Shown here piece after piece: positions 43,227-52,620 of a stretch of 64,000 nucleotides of DNA; position 1 is the stretch's first letter; each line of letters begins with the position of its first letter. The translations under genes and the position numbers were made by a program. The notes under the pieces are model-generated. The model did no database searches and was not told the DNA's origin. It worked only from the letters and a program-made list of their open reading frames with translations. The stretch comes from Azophilus sp026709365 (lineage in GTDB: Bacteria > Pseudomonadota > Gammaproteobacteria > Pseudomonadales > Azotimanducaceae), in assembly GCA_965200175.1 (NCBI GenBank), contig OZ241345.1, positions 3,286,001 to 3,350,000 on the forward strand, given 5' to 3'.

Positions 43227-46200
43227 ATGATTCCATCCACCGTCGCCGCCGAGGTCACCGGCGCGCTCCAGGACTTTCTCGCCACCGGCTTCAGTCCGTC
43301 CAACCCGGCGTTGGCCAGCGTTGTCGATGACTTTCTGGCGGATGCTGAGAACCTGACCAAAGGGCCCTACTTGTCCATCGACCTGCCCTTCCAGAGCGCC
43401 CCGGAAGGCGGCGAACCGTTTCCTGAAATCCCCTTTGGCCATACGCCCCACCGGCATCAGCGCATCGCGTTCCGTCGGCTTGCACGGGGTCAGTCCACCA
43501 TCGTGGCCACGGGCACCGGCTCCGGCAAAACCGAGTGCTTCCTCTATCCAGTCCTTGAGCACTGCCGCAAAACCGCAGGCCAGCCGGGCATCAAGGCGAT
43601 CCTCATCTATCCCATGAACGCGCTGGCTTCCGACCAAGCGCGGCGCATCGCCGGCATCATTCACGGCACGCCTTCCTTGAACAGCCGGGTGACGGCTGGG
43701 CTGTACGTTGGCGAGGGGGGCGCAACAGGGCGCGAGCGCATGGCGCCCGACCATCTCGTTGAGAGCCGCGACGTGCTGCGGCAGCAGCCCCCGGACATCC
43801 TGCTCACCAACTACAAGATGCTCGACCTGCTCTTGACCCGGCCCATCGACTTCCCGCTGTGGCGGCACAACGCCGCCGGAACCTTGCGCTTTCTGGTGGT
43901 TGATGAGCTGCACACCTTCGACGGCGCTCAAGGCACCGACCTCGCCTGCCTCATCCGGCGTTTGCGCACCCGGCTGCAGGCGGACGACGGGCTGGTCTGC
44001 GTGGGCACGTCCGCCACGATCGGGGGGGCGGGCGATGAACAGGCTGTGCTCCGCTATGCGTCGAGCGTTTTTCGCCAGCCGTTCGCGTCAGGCGCCGTTG
44101 TGCGCGAAGTGCGCCAGAGCATCGATGAGTTTCTGAAGGACGCCATCATCAGCGCCTATCTCCTGCCCGCGCCGGGTCTCGCGCAACGAGTGGATCCAGA
44201 CGGCTACAAGTCGCTTGAGGACTACATCCGCGCCCAGCATGAGCTGTTCTTTGGCGAACCGCCCGAAGGTGACTTTGAGTCCATCGGCTGGCGCATCCGG
44301 CTCGGCGAAAGGCTGCGGGAACACGCCACCTTCGTGAACCTGCTGCGGGTGCTCGACGATGCCAAGCCAACGTCGTTCGACACCGTGCTGAGCCGCCTGC
44401 AACGCACTCTGCCCACGGCAAGCGCCGTTGAGTCGAAGCATGTGCTGAACGCGCTTTGCGCGTTGATCTCGGTGGCTCGCGAACCGGGCCGCGGCGCCGG
44501 GAGCAAGCCAACCGCGTTTCTCAACGTGAGGCTGCATGTCTGGATACGCGAGCTGCGCCGCATGGTTTGCAGCCTGTTCGACGGAGCGGCGGACGACGAC
44601 GGGAGCAAGAAGCATCGCCTGCGGCACTCCGATGACCTGAAGCCAGACCAAGACGGGCTGCACTTGCCGCTGGTGCAGTGCCGGGAGTGCCATGCCACTG
44701 GCTGGGCCGGCTTCAAGCCCTCCGGCTCCCCCCATGTGGACCGCGACCTGCGCACTTTCTACAACCGCTTCTTCCTGCGTGACGTGGATATCAACACCTT
44801 CTTTCCGCTGCAAGAGAACGAGCGCCCTCCCAAAGGCGTCAAAGGCCAGGAATTCCAAATTTGCGGCCAATGCGGCTATCTGGCGCAACCGGATGCTGAG
44901 AGCTGCCCCGGCTGTGGGGTGAAACGGTTGGTTCGGGTGTTTCGTCCCCACTCGGCGGGCGCCAAGGGCTTCAGCCGCGATTGCGCGTTCTGCGGCGCCT
45001 CTGATGCGCTCATCATTCTGGGCGCGCGAGCCTCCAGCCTGCTCAGCACGGCGCTGGCGCAGCTTTTCGCTTCCCGTCACAACGACGACCATAAGGTCAT
45101 CGCCTTCTCGGACAATGTGCAGGATGCCGCCCATCGCGGCTCGTTCTTCGCAGCGCGGACTTGGCGCAACAGCCTCCGTGCCGCGGCGGCACAGGTGATC
45201 GCGAGGGAGGACGGCATCTCGCTTGCGGAACTGCCCAGCAGAGTCGTTGCTTGGTGGGGTGATGCGGATGTCAACGCCGAGGCATTCGACGAGATCCGCT
45301 TCATCACTGAGTTCCTTGCCCCGGATCGGCTTTGGCTGAAGGACTTCGAGGCGTTGCGGCGCGACGGGAAGCTGCCCCCGGATTCAGATCTGCGGTCCAT
45401 CGTCGAGCGCCGGATGCGTTGGGACGTGCTGGCGGAAATGACTTGGCGATCCGCCATCGGACGCACCTTGGAGCGAACGCGCGCCGCCGCGACCGGCTTC
45501 GACCGCAAAGCCTTGCTGGCGGCTTGCGAGCAGGCGGGCCTGCGAATCCGGGAGGAGTTCGGCGAGTTTCGCACGATCAGCGAGCGGACCGTGCGCGCCT
45601 TGGTGCTGGGCGTCGTGCGCCACATGCGGGATCGTGGTGCGGTGCGAAACTCCGCCCTCGACGGCTACTTGCGCAACGGCGGCAACCCGTTCGCCATCCG
45701 GGACATCGCTTTGCAGGATTTCGGTGGACGCTCCAATCTGCCCGTGTTCCCCGCGCCAATGAAGGAGGATCAGGGCATCGAGGCATTGGCTGGCGCACGC
45801 AAATCCTGGTATCGGGCGTGGGCCGAAAAGGTTCTGACCCCAGTACACGTGGTTGCCGCGGGCAGGGACGCGCCCGCCGTGCTGCAGGTGGTGATGGCGG
45901 CGTTGCAGGACACTGGCTTGGCATGCGTTCTGCCGGGCCGCAAGACGCAGGTCTGGGCGCTTGATCCTGAGCGGCTCTACGTCACCTCGAAGACCGCCGT
46001 GATGTTGTGCCCCTCTTCCCGGCGGACGCTGGTGGTGCCCGCCCAGGAAGATTACGCCGAAACCACGCCCACCCATCCCTCTTGGGCAGGCCAGCTTTAC
46101 CGCGACGCCGACATCCGGCGCATCGTTTCCGCCGAGCACACGGCACTGGTGACACGACAGGAGCGCGATCGGCTGCAGGAGCGCTTCGCCGCCGACGAAC

Positions 46201-49200
46201 GCAATCCCTGGGATCCGAACCTGCTTTCCGCGACGCCGACCTTGGAACTCGGCGTGGACATCGGCAGTCTTTCCAGCGTCGTCCTCTGTTCCGTACCGCC
46301 CGCGCCCACGCACTACGTCCAGCGCGTAGGCCGCGCCGGGCGCCGCGACGGCAACGCCTTGGCAGTGACGGTGGCCACCGGCCAGCCCCATGACCTGTAC
46401 TACTACGGGGAACCGATGGAGATGCTCGGCAGCCACGTGGAGCCACCGGGCGTCTTCCCGAATGCGCCGGCAGTTCTCGAGCGCCAACTCACCGCCTTTT
46501 GCTTCGACTGCTGGGTGGCAAGCGGCGTCGATGAGCGAGCGGTGCCCCGACGGATCGGACCCGTGCTGGACAACGTGGACAAGGGCAATCTAAGCGGTTT
46601 CCCCTATCCGCTGTTCGACTTCATCGCCGAAAACGGCGATCGGCTACTGAGCCGTTTCTTCCAAGCCTTCGACAACGACGCTAGCATCGGAGAGGCGGAA
46701 CTTGACCAAGCCTCCCAAGATTACCTGACGCACTTCCTGAACGGCGCGGACCCCGACCAATCGCTGTGCATGCGCATCCTCAAGCGCCTGACCGAGGTGG
46801 TCAACGACCGCAAGGCGCTGCGCAACGACGTCGAGATGCTGCGCAACCGCATCAGAACGCTCGAACAGGCACCGTCCGACGAGGCCACCGAAGCCGACCT
46901 CAAGGCGCTGATTTCCGAACGCACAGCGCTGCAGCGCCTATTGGCCAACCTGAATGGACGCAACACTTTCGGCTTTCTCACGGATGAGGGGTTGTTGCCC
47001 AACTACGCGTTTCCTGAGCACGGCGTCACGCTGAACTCGGTGATTTTTCAACACACCCGGGACGGGGAATTCAATGACGCCCCTATTGTCTTTGACTACC
47101 TGCGTCCCGCCGTTGCCGCTCTGGGCGAATTCGCTCCCGAAAACGAGTTCTACGCTGGTGGCCGCCGGGTGGCCATCCGCCGCATCGACACGCGGGTTTC
47201 GCCCATCGAGCAGTGGCGGCTGTGCCCGTCCTGCGCCTATTGCGAGAACATTGATGCGGGCGACCGTCATTCAGCCTGCCCCCGCTGCGGCAACCCGCTT
47301 TGGGCGGACGCCGGGCAAAGGCGCGAAATGCTGCGCCTGCGGCTGGTGCATGCCGCAACGCCCGACCGCCGCAGCCGCATCATGGACGAGCGCGACGACC
47401 GAGAGCCCTTGTTCTACACTCGGCAACTGGTGGCCGATTTTCCGCCCGACTCGGTTGACCGAGCCTTTGCCGCTACGGATGCGGCACAGCCGTTCGGCTT
47501 CGAGTACATCCCCTCCGCCACCTTCCGGGAAATGAACTTCGGACGTCTCGACGAGTTGGACTCACCTACCGCTTTCGCGGGCGAAGTCATGCCGCGCAAA
47601 GGCTTTTCCCTGTGCCGCAAGTGCGGCGGCGTGCAAGGCCGGGACGGCGAAGTGCAGCATGCGCGCACCTGCACAGCCCGTGGCGAAGGTTCCGTTGCCG
47701 ATTGCCTGTACCTGTACCGAGAATTCAACTCCGAAGCCGTGCGCATCCTGATTCCCGCCCTGGGCTCGCTCGACGCCGAGCAGCGCTTCAGCTCCTTCAT
47801 CGCCGCCTTGGAATTGGGCTTGCGCCGCCAGTTCGCCGGCGCAGTGGACCACCTGCGGGTGATGACCTGCAAGTTTCCAGCTGCGGAATCCGGCGCACAG
47901 CAAACCTTTCTCATGCTCTACGACACCGTGCCCGGCGGCACCGGCTACCTCAAGCAGATGATGGGCGACCCGGACAACCTGTTGGGCGTTTTGCGGTTGG
48001 CCCGGGATGCCATCGCCCAGTGTGAATGCGGCGCTGACCCCCTGAAGGACGGCTGCTACCGCTGTGTTTACGCCTACCGGCGCAGCCACGACATGGCCGG
48101 CACCTCCCGCACCGTCGCGCTGGCCATGCTCAACGCGATGCTGGGGGAGCCTTCAGCCGGGGAGCGCGAGGGGGGCGCCCCTCCCATGAGAGGGACGAAT
48201 TCACTAAAGGAAGTGCCGGGGCTGCGTTCCGTGAAGGTCAATCCTCTAATGGAAAGCGAATTGGAGGCGCGGTTCGTGGAGGCGCTGGGCCGCATTGAGG
48301 TGGACGGCGAACCGGTGCGGGTGCGGGGGGAGATCGTCGGCGGCAAACCGGGGTTTGTGCTGTCCACGGGCAAGCACACCTACTTCATGGAGCCGCAAGC
48401 GGATCTGGGCAACGCCCAGGGGGTGGCGCTCCCCAGCCGACCGGACTTCTTGATGCGCCCTGCGAGAACGTCAACCGATTGCCCGCACGTCGCCGTGTTC
48501 ATGGACGGTTTCGAGCATCATCGCGACCGGGCGGATGAGGATTCGGCCAAACGCATGGCCCTGGTTCGCGCTGGCTACTTGGCATGGTCGCTGACTTGGC
48601 GGGACATCGAAGAGGGGTTGGGCGGCGGCGCCCCGCCCTTGGCTTGGCTGGGCATGAAAGATGGCGCAATGACCTCGTTGCAGCAGGCGCTGGACCGCCG
48701 GTGGGATACGGGAAGGGTTCGTTCGGCGCTCCGGGAACCGTCCTTGAAGGGGTTGGTTCGATTCTTACGCAACCCAAGCACCTTGGCTTGGAAGCGAGCG
48801 GTCTTCACTAAACTGCTCGGCCTGTTCCGGCCCGCCGAGATGCAGAGCACGGCATTGCGGGCTCGGTTCCTAGATGCCGCCAAGCAAATGCCGCCCGCGG
48901 TTCAAGACCAGATGGCTGATCTGCCAACGGAAACCGCTTACGCTGGGATAGGCCCTTGGCGCGGCGGGATGCCTGAGTTTATCCAACTGTTGTTGGCGCT
49001 CCCCCTGGCAGCTGTCGAGGTGGCTGAGCCGGACGCCATGGCGGTTGTTCTGCACTTGGATGACGCGCAGCCTGAGCACAGGGACTATCAACGGCAATGG
49101 AACGACACGCTGAGGTTCTACAATCTGGCGCAGTTCCTGCCGGGCGCTTGGTGGACAACCGTGCGTGGCGCCGCTCATGGCATCTATCCTGAGTGCGTCG

Positions 49201-49529
49201 ATTTCGCCGAAGCGGATTCCACAGGCGAGACGCCCGACCCCGCTTGGACGGAGGCGGTATCCCTGGCCGTTGCCACGCTCCGTCCCATCCTGCTGGTACT
49301 CGCCAACGATGGGCTGCCACCACCCGAAGTGGGCTTCGAGCTTCAGAGCGCGGATGGCGAAGTGGTCGCGGAAGCGGAGCTGGCTTGGGAGGCCAAGCGA
49401 ATCGCCGTGCTGTTGGGCGGGACGGCAAGCAGCGCATTTGCTGAGGCCGGATGGCGGGTTTTCAGCGCCGACGAGGCCAACCTGGAATCTCAGCTCCGAA
49501 CCGCACTGACCGCAACGGAACCCGCATGA
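43227..49529 (+). CDS. Giant DEAD/DEAH helicase with zinc clusters, DUF1998 and nuclease-like tail
   Basis: A 2100-residue protein. Helicase motor: Walker A ATGTGSGKTECF (about 92-103), DELH (VVDELHTFDG, near 225), GTSATIG (near 258), and far downstream motif VI QRVGRAGRRDG (near 1031). Cysteine clusters occur at about 490 (QCRECHATGW), 550 (CGQCGY...CPGCG), 1333 (CPSCAYC...CPRCG) and 1460. DUF1998 hallmarks are YDTVPGGTGYLKQM (1566) and CYRCVYAYRRSHD (near 1611). Residues about 1674-1765 resemble a VSR/DUF559-like nuclease: ESELEARFVEAL, PDFLM, VAVFMDGFEHH. The C-terminal 85 residues are repeated in the next gene. It looks like DISARM DrmA and DrmB functions in one chain; that equivalence is inference. 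Confidence 0.85.
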   Translation: MIPSTVAAEVTGALQDFLATGFSPSNPALASVVDDFLADAENLTKGPYLSIDLPFQSAPEGGEPFPEIPFGHTPHRHQRIAFRRLARGQSTIVATGTGSGKTECFLYPVLEHCRKTAGQPGIKAILIYPMNALASDQARRIAGIIHGTPSLNSRVTAGLYVGEGGATGRERMAPDHLVESRDVLRQQPPDILLTNYKMLDLLLTRPIDFPLWRHNAAGTLRFLVVDELHTFDGAQGTDLACLIRRLRTRLQADDGLVCVGTSATIGGAGDEQAVLRYASSVFRQPFASGAVVREVRQSIDEFLKDAIISAYLLPAPGLAQRVDPDGYKSLEDYIRAQHELFFGEPPEGDFESIGWRIRLGERLREHATFVNLLRVLDDAKPTSFDTVLSRLQRTLPTASAVESKHVLNALCALISVAREPGRGAGSKPTAFLNVRLHVWIRELRRMVCSLFDGAADDDGSKKHRLRHSDDLKPDQDGLHLPLVQCRECHATGWAGFKPSGSPHVDRDLRTFYNRFFLRDVDINTFFPLQENERPPKGVKGQEFQICGQCGYLAQPDAESCPGCGVKRLVRVFRPHSAGAKGFSRDCAFCGASDALIILGARASSLLSTALAQLFASRHNDDHKVIAFSDNVQDAAHRGSFFAARTWRNSLRAAAAQVIAREDGISLAELPSRVVAWWGDADVNAEAFDEIRFITEFLAPDRLWLKDFEALRRDGKLPPDSDLRSIVERRMRWDVLAEMTWRSAIGRTLERTRAAATGFDRKALLAACEQAGLRIREEFGEFRTISERTVRALVLGVVRHMRDRGAVRNSALDGYLRNGGNPFAIRDIALQDFGGRSNLPVFPAPMKEDQGIEALAGARKSWYRAWAEKVLTPVHVVAAGRDAPAVLQVVMAALQDTGLACVLPGRKTQVWALDPERLYVTSKTAVMLCPSSRRTLVVPAQEDYAETTPTHPSWAGQLYRDADIRRIVSAEHTALVTRQERDRLQERFAADERNPWDPNLLSATPTLELGVDIGSLSSVVLCSVPPAPTHYVQRVGRAGRRDGNALAVTVATGQPHDLYYYGEPMEMLGSHVEPPGVFPNAPAVLERQLTAFCFDCWVASGVDERAVPRRIGPVLDNVDKGNLSGFPYPLFDFIAENGDRLLSRFFQAFDNDASIGEAELDQASQDYLTHFLNGADPDQSLCMRILKRLTEVVNDRKALRNDVEMLRNRIRTLEQAPSDEATEADLKALISERTALQRLLANLNGRNTFGFLTDEGLLPNYAFPEHGVTLNSVIFQHTRDGEFNDAPIVFDYLRPAVAALGEFAPENEFYAGGRRVAIRRIDTRVSPIEQWRLCPSCAYCENIDAGDRHSACPRCGNPLWADAGQRREMLRLRLVHAATPDRRSRIMDERDDREPLFYTRQLVADFPPDSVDRAFAATDAAQPFGFEYIPSATFREMNFGRLDELDSPTAFAGEVMPRKGFSLCRKCGGVQGRDGEVQHARTCTARGEGSVADCLYLYREFNSEAVRILIPALGSLDAEQRFSSFIAALELGLRRQFAGAVDHLRVMTCKFPAAESGAQQTFLMLYDTVPGGTGYLKQMMGDPDNLLGVLRLARDAIAQCECGADPLKDGCYRCVYAYRRSHDMAGTSRTVALAMLNAMLGEPSAGEREGGAPPMRGTNSLKEVPGLRSVKVNPLMESELEARFVEALGRIEVDGEPVRVRGEIVGGKPGFVLSTGKHTYFMEPQADLGNAQGVALPSRPDFLMRPARTSTDCPHVAVFMDGFEHHRDRADEDSAKRMALVRAGYLAWSLTWRDIEEGLGGGAPPLAWLGMKDGAMTSLQQALDRRWDTGRVRSALREPSLKGLVRFLRNPSTLAWKRAVFTKLLGLFRPAEMQSTALRARFLDAAKQMPPAVQDQMADLPTETAYAGIGPWRGGMPEFIQLLLALPLAAVEVAEPDAMAVVLHLDDAQPEHRDYQRQWNDTLRFYNLAQFLPGAWWTTVRGAAHGIYPECVDFAEADSTGETPDPAWTEAVSLAVATLRPILLVLANDGLPPPEVGFELQSADGEVVAEAELAWEAKRIAVLLGGTASSAFAEAGWRVFSADEANLESQLRTALTATEPA

Positions 49530-50188
49530 GCGCTAAGGGAACGGCCAAGTGGACGGGCTTTCCAGTGCAGCGCACCGGGGTTGCTCATGCCACGGGAGAG
49601 GGAGAAGAAGCGTGAACCCAAATACTTTAGCCAACTCACTCACCACCTTTAGACTGATTGCTTTCGATGAGTCCGGGCCGCAGGGAGCCTCGAGCCACCG
49701 CAGGCTTGTATGCAAAATCGATGGTGGCGGCAAGCTCGCGATCTGGGGCGGGGAGAAGTCGATGGACAACATCAATGCCGTGGTTCGCGCTGGCATGCCC
49801 TGCAGCGTGGCATGCGAATCCATTCCACCGCCGCAAACGTTCAGGCAGCAGTACGGACACTCGCATTGGGTGCCGCAGAGCGCTCGATTGCGGGTAGTTG
49901 AGGAAACGCGCAGCGAGTGGCGCTGGGCCGATTGGACGGAAGTGATGGCACTGGTGGCCGCCCCGCTCCGACCCGCCCTGCTGGCGCTCGCCAAAGACGG
50001 GCTGCCACCGCCGGAAGTGGGTTTCGAGCTTCAGGGCCCCGGTGGCGAAGTGGTCGCGGAAGCGGAGTTGGCTTGGGAGGCCATGCGAATCGCCGTGCTG
50101 TTGGGCGGGACGGCAAGCAGCGCATTTGCTGAGGCCGGATGGCGGGTTTTCAGCGCTGACGATGTCAACCTGGAATCTCAGCTCCGAA
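49308..50188 (+). repeat. 193-bp direct repeat linking helicase tail and next gene
   Basis: Bases 49308-49500 and 49996-50188 are near-identical (offset exactly 688). Both encode DGLPPPEVGFEL through ESQLRT in frame, with AELAWEA and AVLLGGTASSAFAEAGWRV fully conserved. This is a segmental duplication that copied the helicase C-terminal module onto a second protein. Confidence 0.88.
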
Positions 50189-50217
50189 CGGTGCTGATTG
50201 CGGAGGAGTCCTCATGA
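49612..50217 (+). CDS. Small island protein sharing the helicase C-terminal module
   Basis: A 201-residue protein of unknown function. Residues 1-110 (TTFRLIAFDESGPQGASSHR...) have no family I recognise; residues about 112-200 duplicate the helicase tail. GTG 49612 is chosen because GGGAGAAG lies 6 bases before it; an in-frame GTG at 49549 gives an unconvincing Cys/Arg-rich extension. Its stop overlaps the UvrD-like start as ATGA. The shared module suggests both proteins bind the same partner or each other, which is inference. Confidence 0.68.
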   Translation: MNPNTLANSLTTFRLIAFDESGPQGASSHRRLVCKIDGGGKLAIWGGEKSMDNINAVVRAGMPCSVACESIPPPQTFRQQYGHSHWVPQSARLRVVEETRSEWRWADWTEVMALVAAPLRPALLALAKDGLPPPEVGFELQGPGGEVVAEAELAWEAMRIAVLLGGTASSAFAEAGWRVFSADDVNLESQLRTVLIAEESS

Positions 50218-52301
50218 GCGGCGTGCGAATGGCCATGTCGTTGGACTTCCTGACCGCATTCGCCAAGTTGCCATCGCAGCAACAGCGGGGCGTTCGCGCC
50301 ATGATCACGCGCTTTGAGCGTAATTCGACGGCAACCGGCCTGAACTACGAGAAAATCGCCAATGCGAGGGATCCGAACATGCGCTCCCTGCGCATTGACA
50401 TCGATTATCGGGCCATTGTCCTGAAGCCCGCGCAAGGCAACATGCACATGCTGCTGTGGGCGGACAAGCACGATGACGCCTATCAGTGGGCCACGCGCCA
50501 TGCCTGCAGCATCAACGTGGAAACCGGTGCGCTGCAGGTGTACGAACCTCGGCAGGTGGCTGACCGGGGCAGTCCGCCCGCGCCGATGGACAAGGCGCGC
50601 GCCTTCGGCGAACTCAAACGCCGGGAGCTCGTGCGTCTTGGCGTACCTTCGGCAATGGCCGATGAAGTGCTTGAGCTTCCCGGCGAAGTAGAACTGGAGG
50701 CGATGGCCCCGCGCCTCCCGATCGAGGCGTACGAAGCGCTGTACCTCTATTTGGCAGGCGAATCCTATGAGGAGCTCGTGCGAGCGCGGGAGGCCCCGAC
50801 CGAGCCGGTGGATGCCTCGGACTTCGCCACCGCCTTGCAGCACAACGATTCCCGCAGCCGCTTCGTGGTCATTGAGGATGACTTGGAACTCGAGGAGATG
50901 TTCAACGCACCGCTGGAGCGTTGGCGTGTCTTCCTGCACCCGTCGCAGCGACGCTTGGTGGAGCGCAGTTGGAACGGCCCAGTGCGGGTGCTCGGCGGCG
51001 CCGGCACCGGCAAAACGGTGGTCGCCATGCACCGGGCGCGTTGGCTGGCACGAACCCTGCCGCCGGGCGAGCGCATCCTGTTCACCACCTTCACCCGCAA
51101 CTTGGCTGCCGACATTGCCAACAACCTGCGAGCCATTTGCTCAGCGGAGGAATTGAAGCGCATCGAAGTAACCAATTTGGATCGTTGGGTGCAGCGTTTT
51201 CTGCGCGGACGGCGTTACCGGTTCCGCTTGGTGTTTGGGCGAGAGAAGCAGGCTTGGCAAGAGGCGTTGACGAAGAAGCCAGACGGCATGACCTTTCCGG
51301 ACACCTTCTACGAACATGAGTGGGAGCAGGTGATTCAGTACCAAGGCGTCGATTCCCACGAGGAGTACCTGCACGTCTCCCGCATCGGTCGGGGCGTGCG
51401 CCTGAACCGTGCGGCGCGGGCACGGATTTGGCCGGTATTCGAGGAGTACCGCGTCCAGTTGGCGGAGCGCGGCGTTTTGGAAGCGGCGGACTGCTACCGG
51501 GCGGCCACAGCACTTTTGGAGGAGGACCGAAGGGGTGGGGACTTCGCTGCCGTCATCGTTGATGAAGCCCAAGACTTGGATGCGCCTGCTTGGCAACTCA
51601 TTCGGCGCTTGGCTCCCAGCGCTAAGGACGACCTGTTCATCGTTGGCGATGCCCATCAGCGCATCTACTCACGCCGCCGTGTGGTCCTAAGCCATTGCGG
51701 CATCGACATTCGGGGCCGTGCGCGCAAACTGCGCCTGAACTACCGCACCACCGAGGAAACCTGCCGATGGGCAGCGGACTTGCTTGAAGGTCGCCTCATC
51801 GACGACTTGGACGGGGGACGTGACGATAACGAAGGCTTGCGCTCCGTCGCCCACGGGCCAGCGCCCGTCGTGCGGCACTTCTCCAATCGGGCCGACCAAG
51901 CCGCTTGGCTAATCGAGCATCTCGCGGCTTTGGAGGCGCAGGACGAACCGTTGCGTGGCGTATGCGTCGTCGCCCGCACTAGACCAGAGCGCGATGCCAT
52001 CGGTGAAGAACTGCGCGAAGCAGGGTTGTCCGTCGAAGTGCTGGAAGCGGACTCGCCCGACGATTCGGCATCCGGCGTCCGTCTGGCGACCATGCACCGG
52101 GTCAAGGGCTTGGAGTTCGATCACATCGTCATCGCCAGCGCCAACGCCGATGCCCTGCCCTTGCCTGCCGCCATCGACGCGGCCGACAGCCCTGCCGCAG
52201 CGGAAACTGCCGAACGCTCACTGCTGCACGTCGCCGCCACCCGCGCCAAGAAGGAACTGCTAGTGCTCAGCTTTGGCGAGCCCAGCCCCTACCTTCAGTA
52301 G
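50214..52301 (+). CDS. UvrD/Rep-family helicase fused to a RelE/ParE-like N-terminal domain
   Basis: A 695-residue protein. Residues 8-100 look like a RelE/ParE toxin fold: FLTAFAKLPSQQQRGVRAMI, LNYEKIANARDPNMRSLRIDIDYRAIVL and LLWADKHDDAYQWA. After a helical linker comes a superfamily 1 helicase with Walker A VLGGAGTGKTVVAMH (near 262), VIVDEAQDLD (near 447), GDAHQRIYSRR (near 478) and TMHRVKGLEFDHIV (near 628), then VAATRAKKELLVLSFGE. The start overlaps the preceding stop (ATGA). Likely an unwinding or translocating component of the defence system; the RelE-like part may bind RNA or ribosomes, which is inference. Confidence 0.87.
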   Translation: MSGVRMAMSLDFLTAFAKLPSQQQRGVRAMITRFERNSTATGLNYEKIANARDPNMRSLRIDIDYRAIVLKPAQGNMHMLLWADKHDDAYQWATRHACSINVETGALQVYEPRQVADRGSPPAPMDKARAFGELKRRELVRLGVPSAMADEVLELPGEVELEAMAPRLPIEAYEALYLYLAGESYEELVRAREAPTEPVDASDFATALQHNDSRSRFVVIEDDLELEEMFNAPLERWRVFLHPSQRRLVERSWNGPVRVLGGAGTGKTVVAMHRARWLARTLPPGERILFTTFTRNLAADIANNLRAICSAEELKRIEVTNLDRWVQRFLRGRRYRFRLVFGREKQAWQEALTKKPDGMTFPDTFYEHEWEQVIQYQGVDSHEEYLHVSRIGRGVRLNRAARARIWPVFEEYRVQLAERGVLEAADCYRAATALLEEDRRGGDFAAVIVDEAQDLDAPAWQLIRRLAPSAKDDLFIVGDAHQRIYSRRRVVLSHCGIDIRGRARKLRLNYRTTEETCRWAADLLEGRLIDDLDGGRDDNEGLRSVAHGPAPVVRHFSNRADQAAWLIEHLAALEAQDEPLRGVCVVARTRPERDAIGEELREAGLSVEVLEADSPDDSASGVRLATMHRVKGLEFDHIVIASANADALPLPAAIDAADSPAAAETAERSLLHVAATRAKKELLVLSFGEPSPYLQ

Positions 52302-52321
52302 TCCGCGATCCGATTCGCACT

Positions 52322-52584
52322 AGGGAGCCTCTGATCAAGTCCCGGAAGTTCAGAACGGCCTGTGGGGTGCGCTGGCAAGGCGCGGCGAAGCCGTGTGGCA
52401 AGCCCCCCCCACACAATGAGCCGCAACGCCGCCAGCGTAGCCCACAGGCGCTCCCGAAGGGCGCTTCACGGCGCTTGGGCCCGAGTTCCGCTCCGCCTTC
52501 GGACAGGGAGCTGCTCCCGGCAGGGCCGTTTCGGCCCTCAAGCAGTGAAGCGCTGAACGAACGGGACTTGATCAGAGGTTCCCT
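52322..52584. mobile_element. 263-bp MITE-like element with 32-bp terminal inverted repeats
   Basis: The left end AGGGAGCCTCTGATCAAGTC (first 20 of 32 bases) and the inverted right end (52553-52584) match at 28 of 32 positions. No transposase frame lies inside, and no clear target-site duplication was found. The ends resemble those of IS5-like elements from memory. The same ends, closer together, occur at 2482-2536, so the family has moved in this genome. Confidence 0.78.
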
Positions 52585-52620
52585 GGGGCGCAGCCCGTGT
52601 CCATCGCGTGAAAAGGGGCA

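Noticed and set aside
52322..52584. Attachment-site direct repeats bounding an integrative element
   Set aside because: No integrase gene, no tRNA gene and no matching direct repeats were found at the island edges; only REP palindromes occur on both sides.
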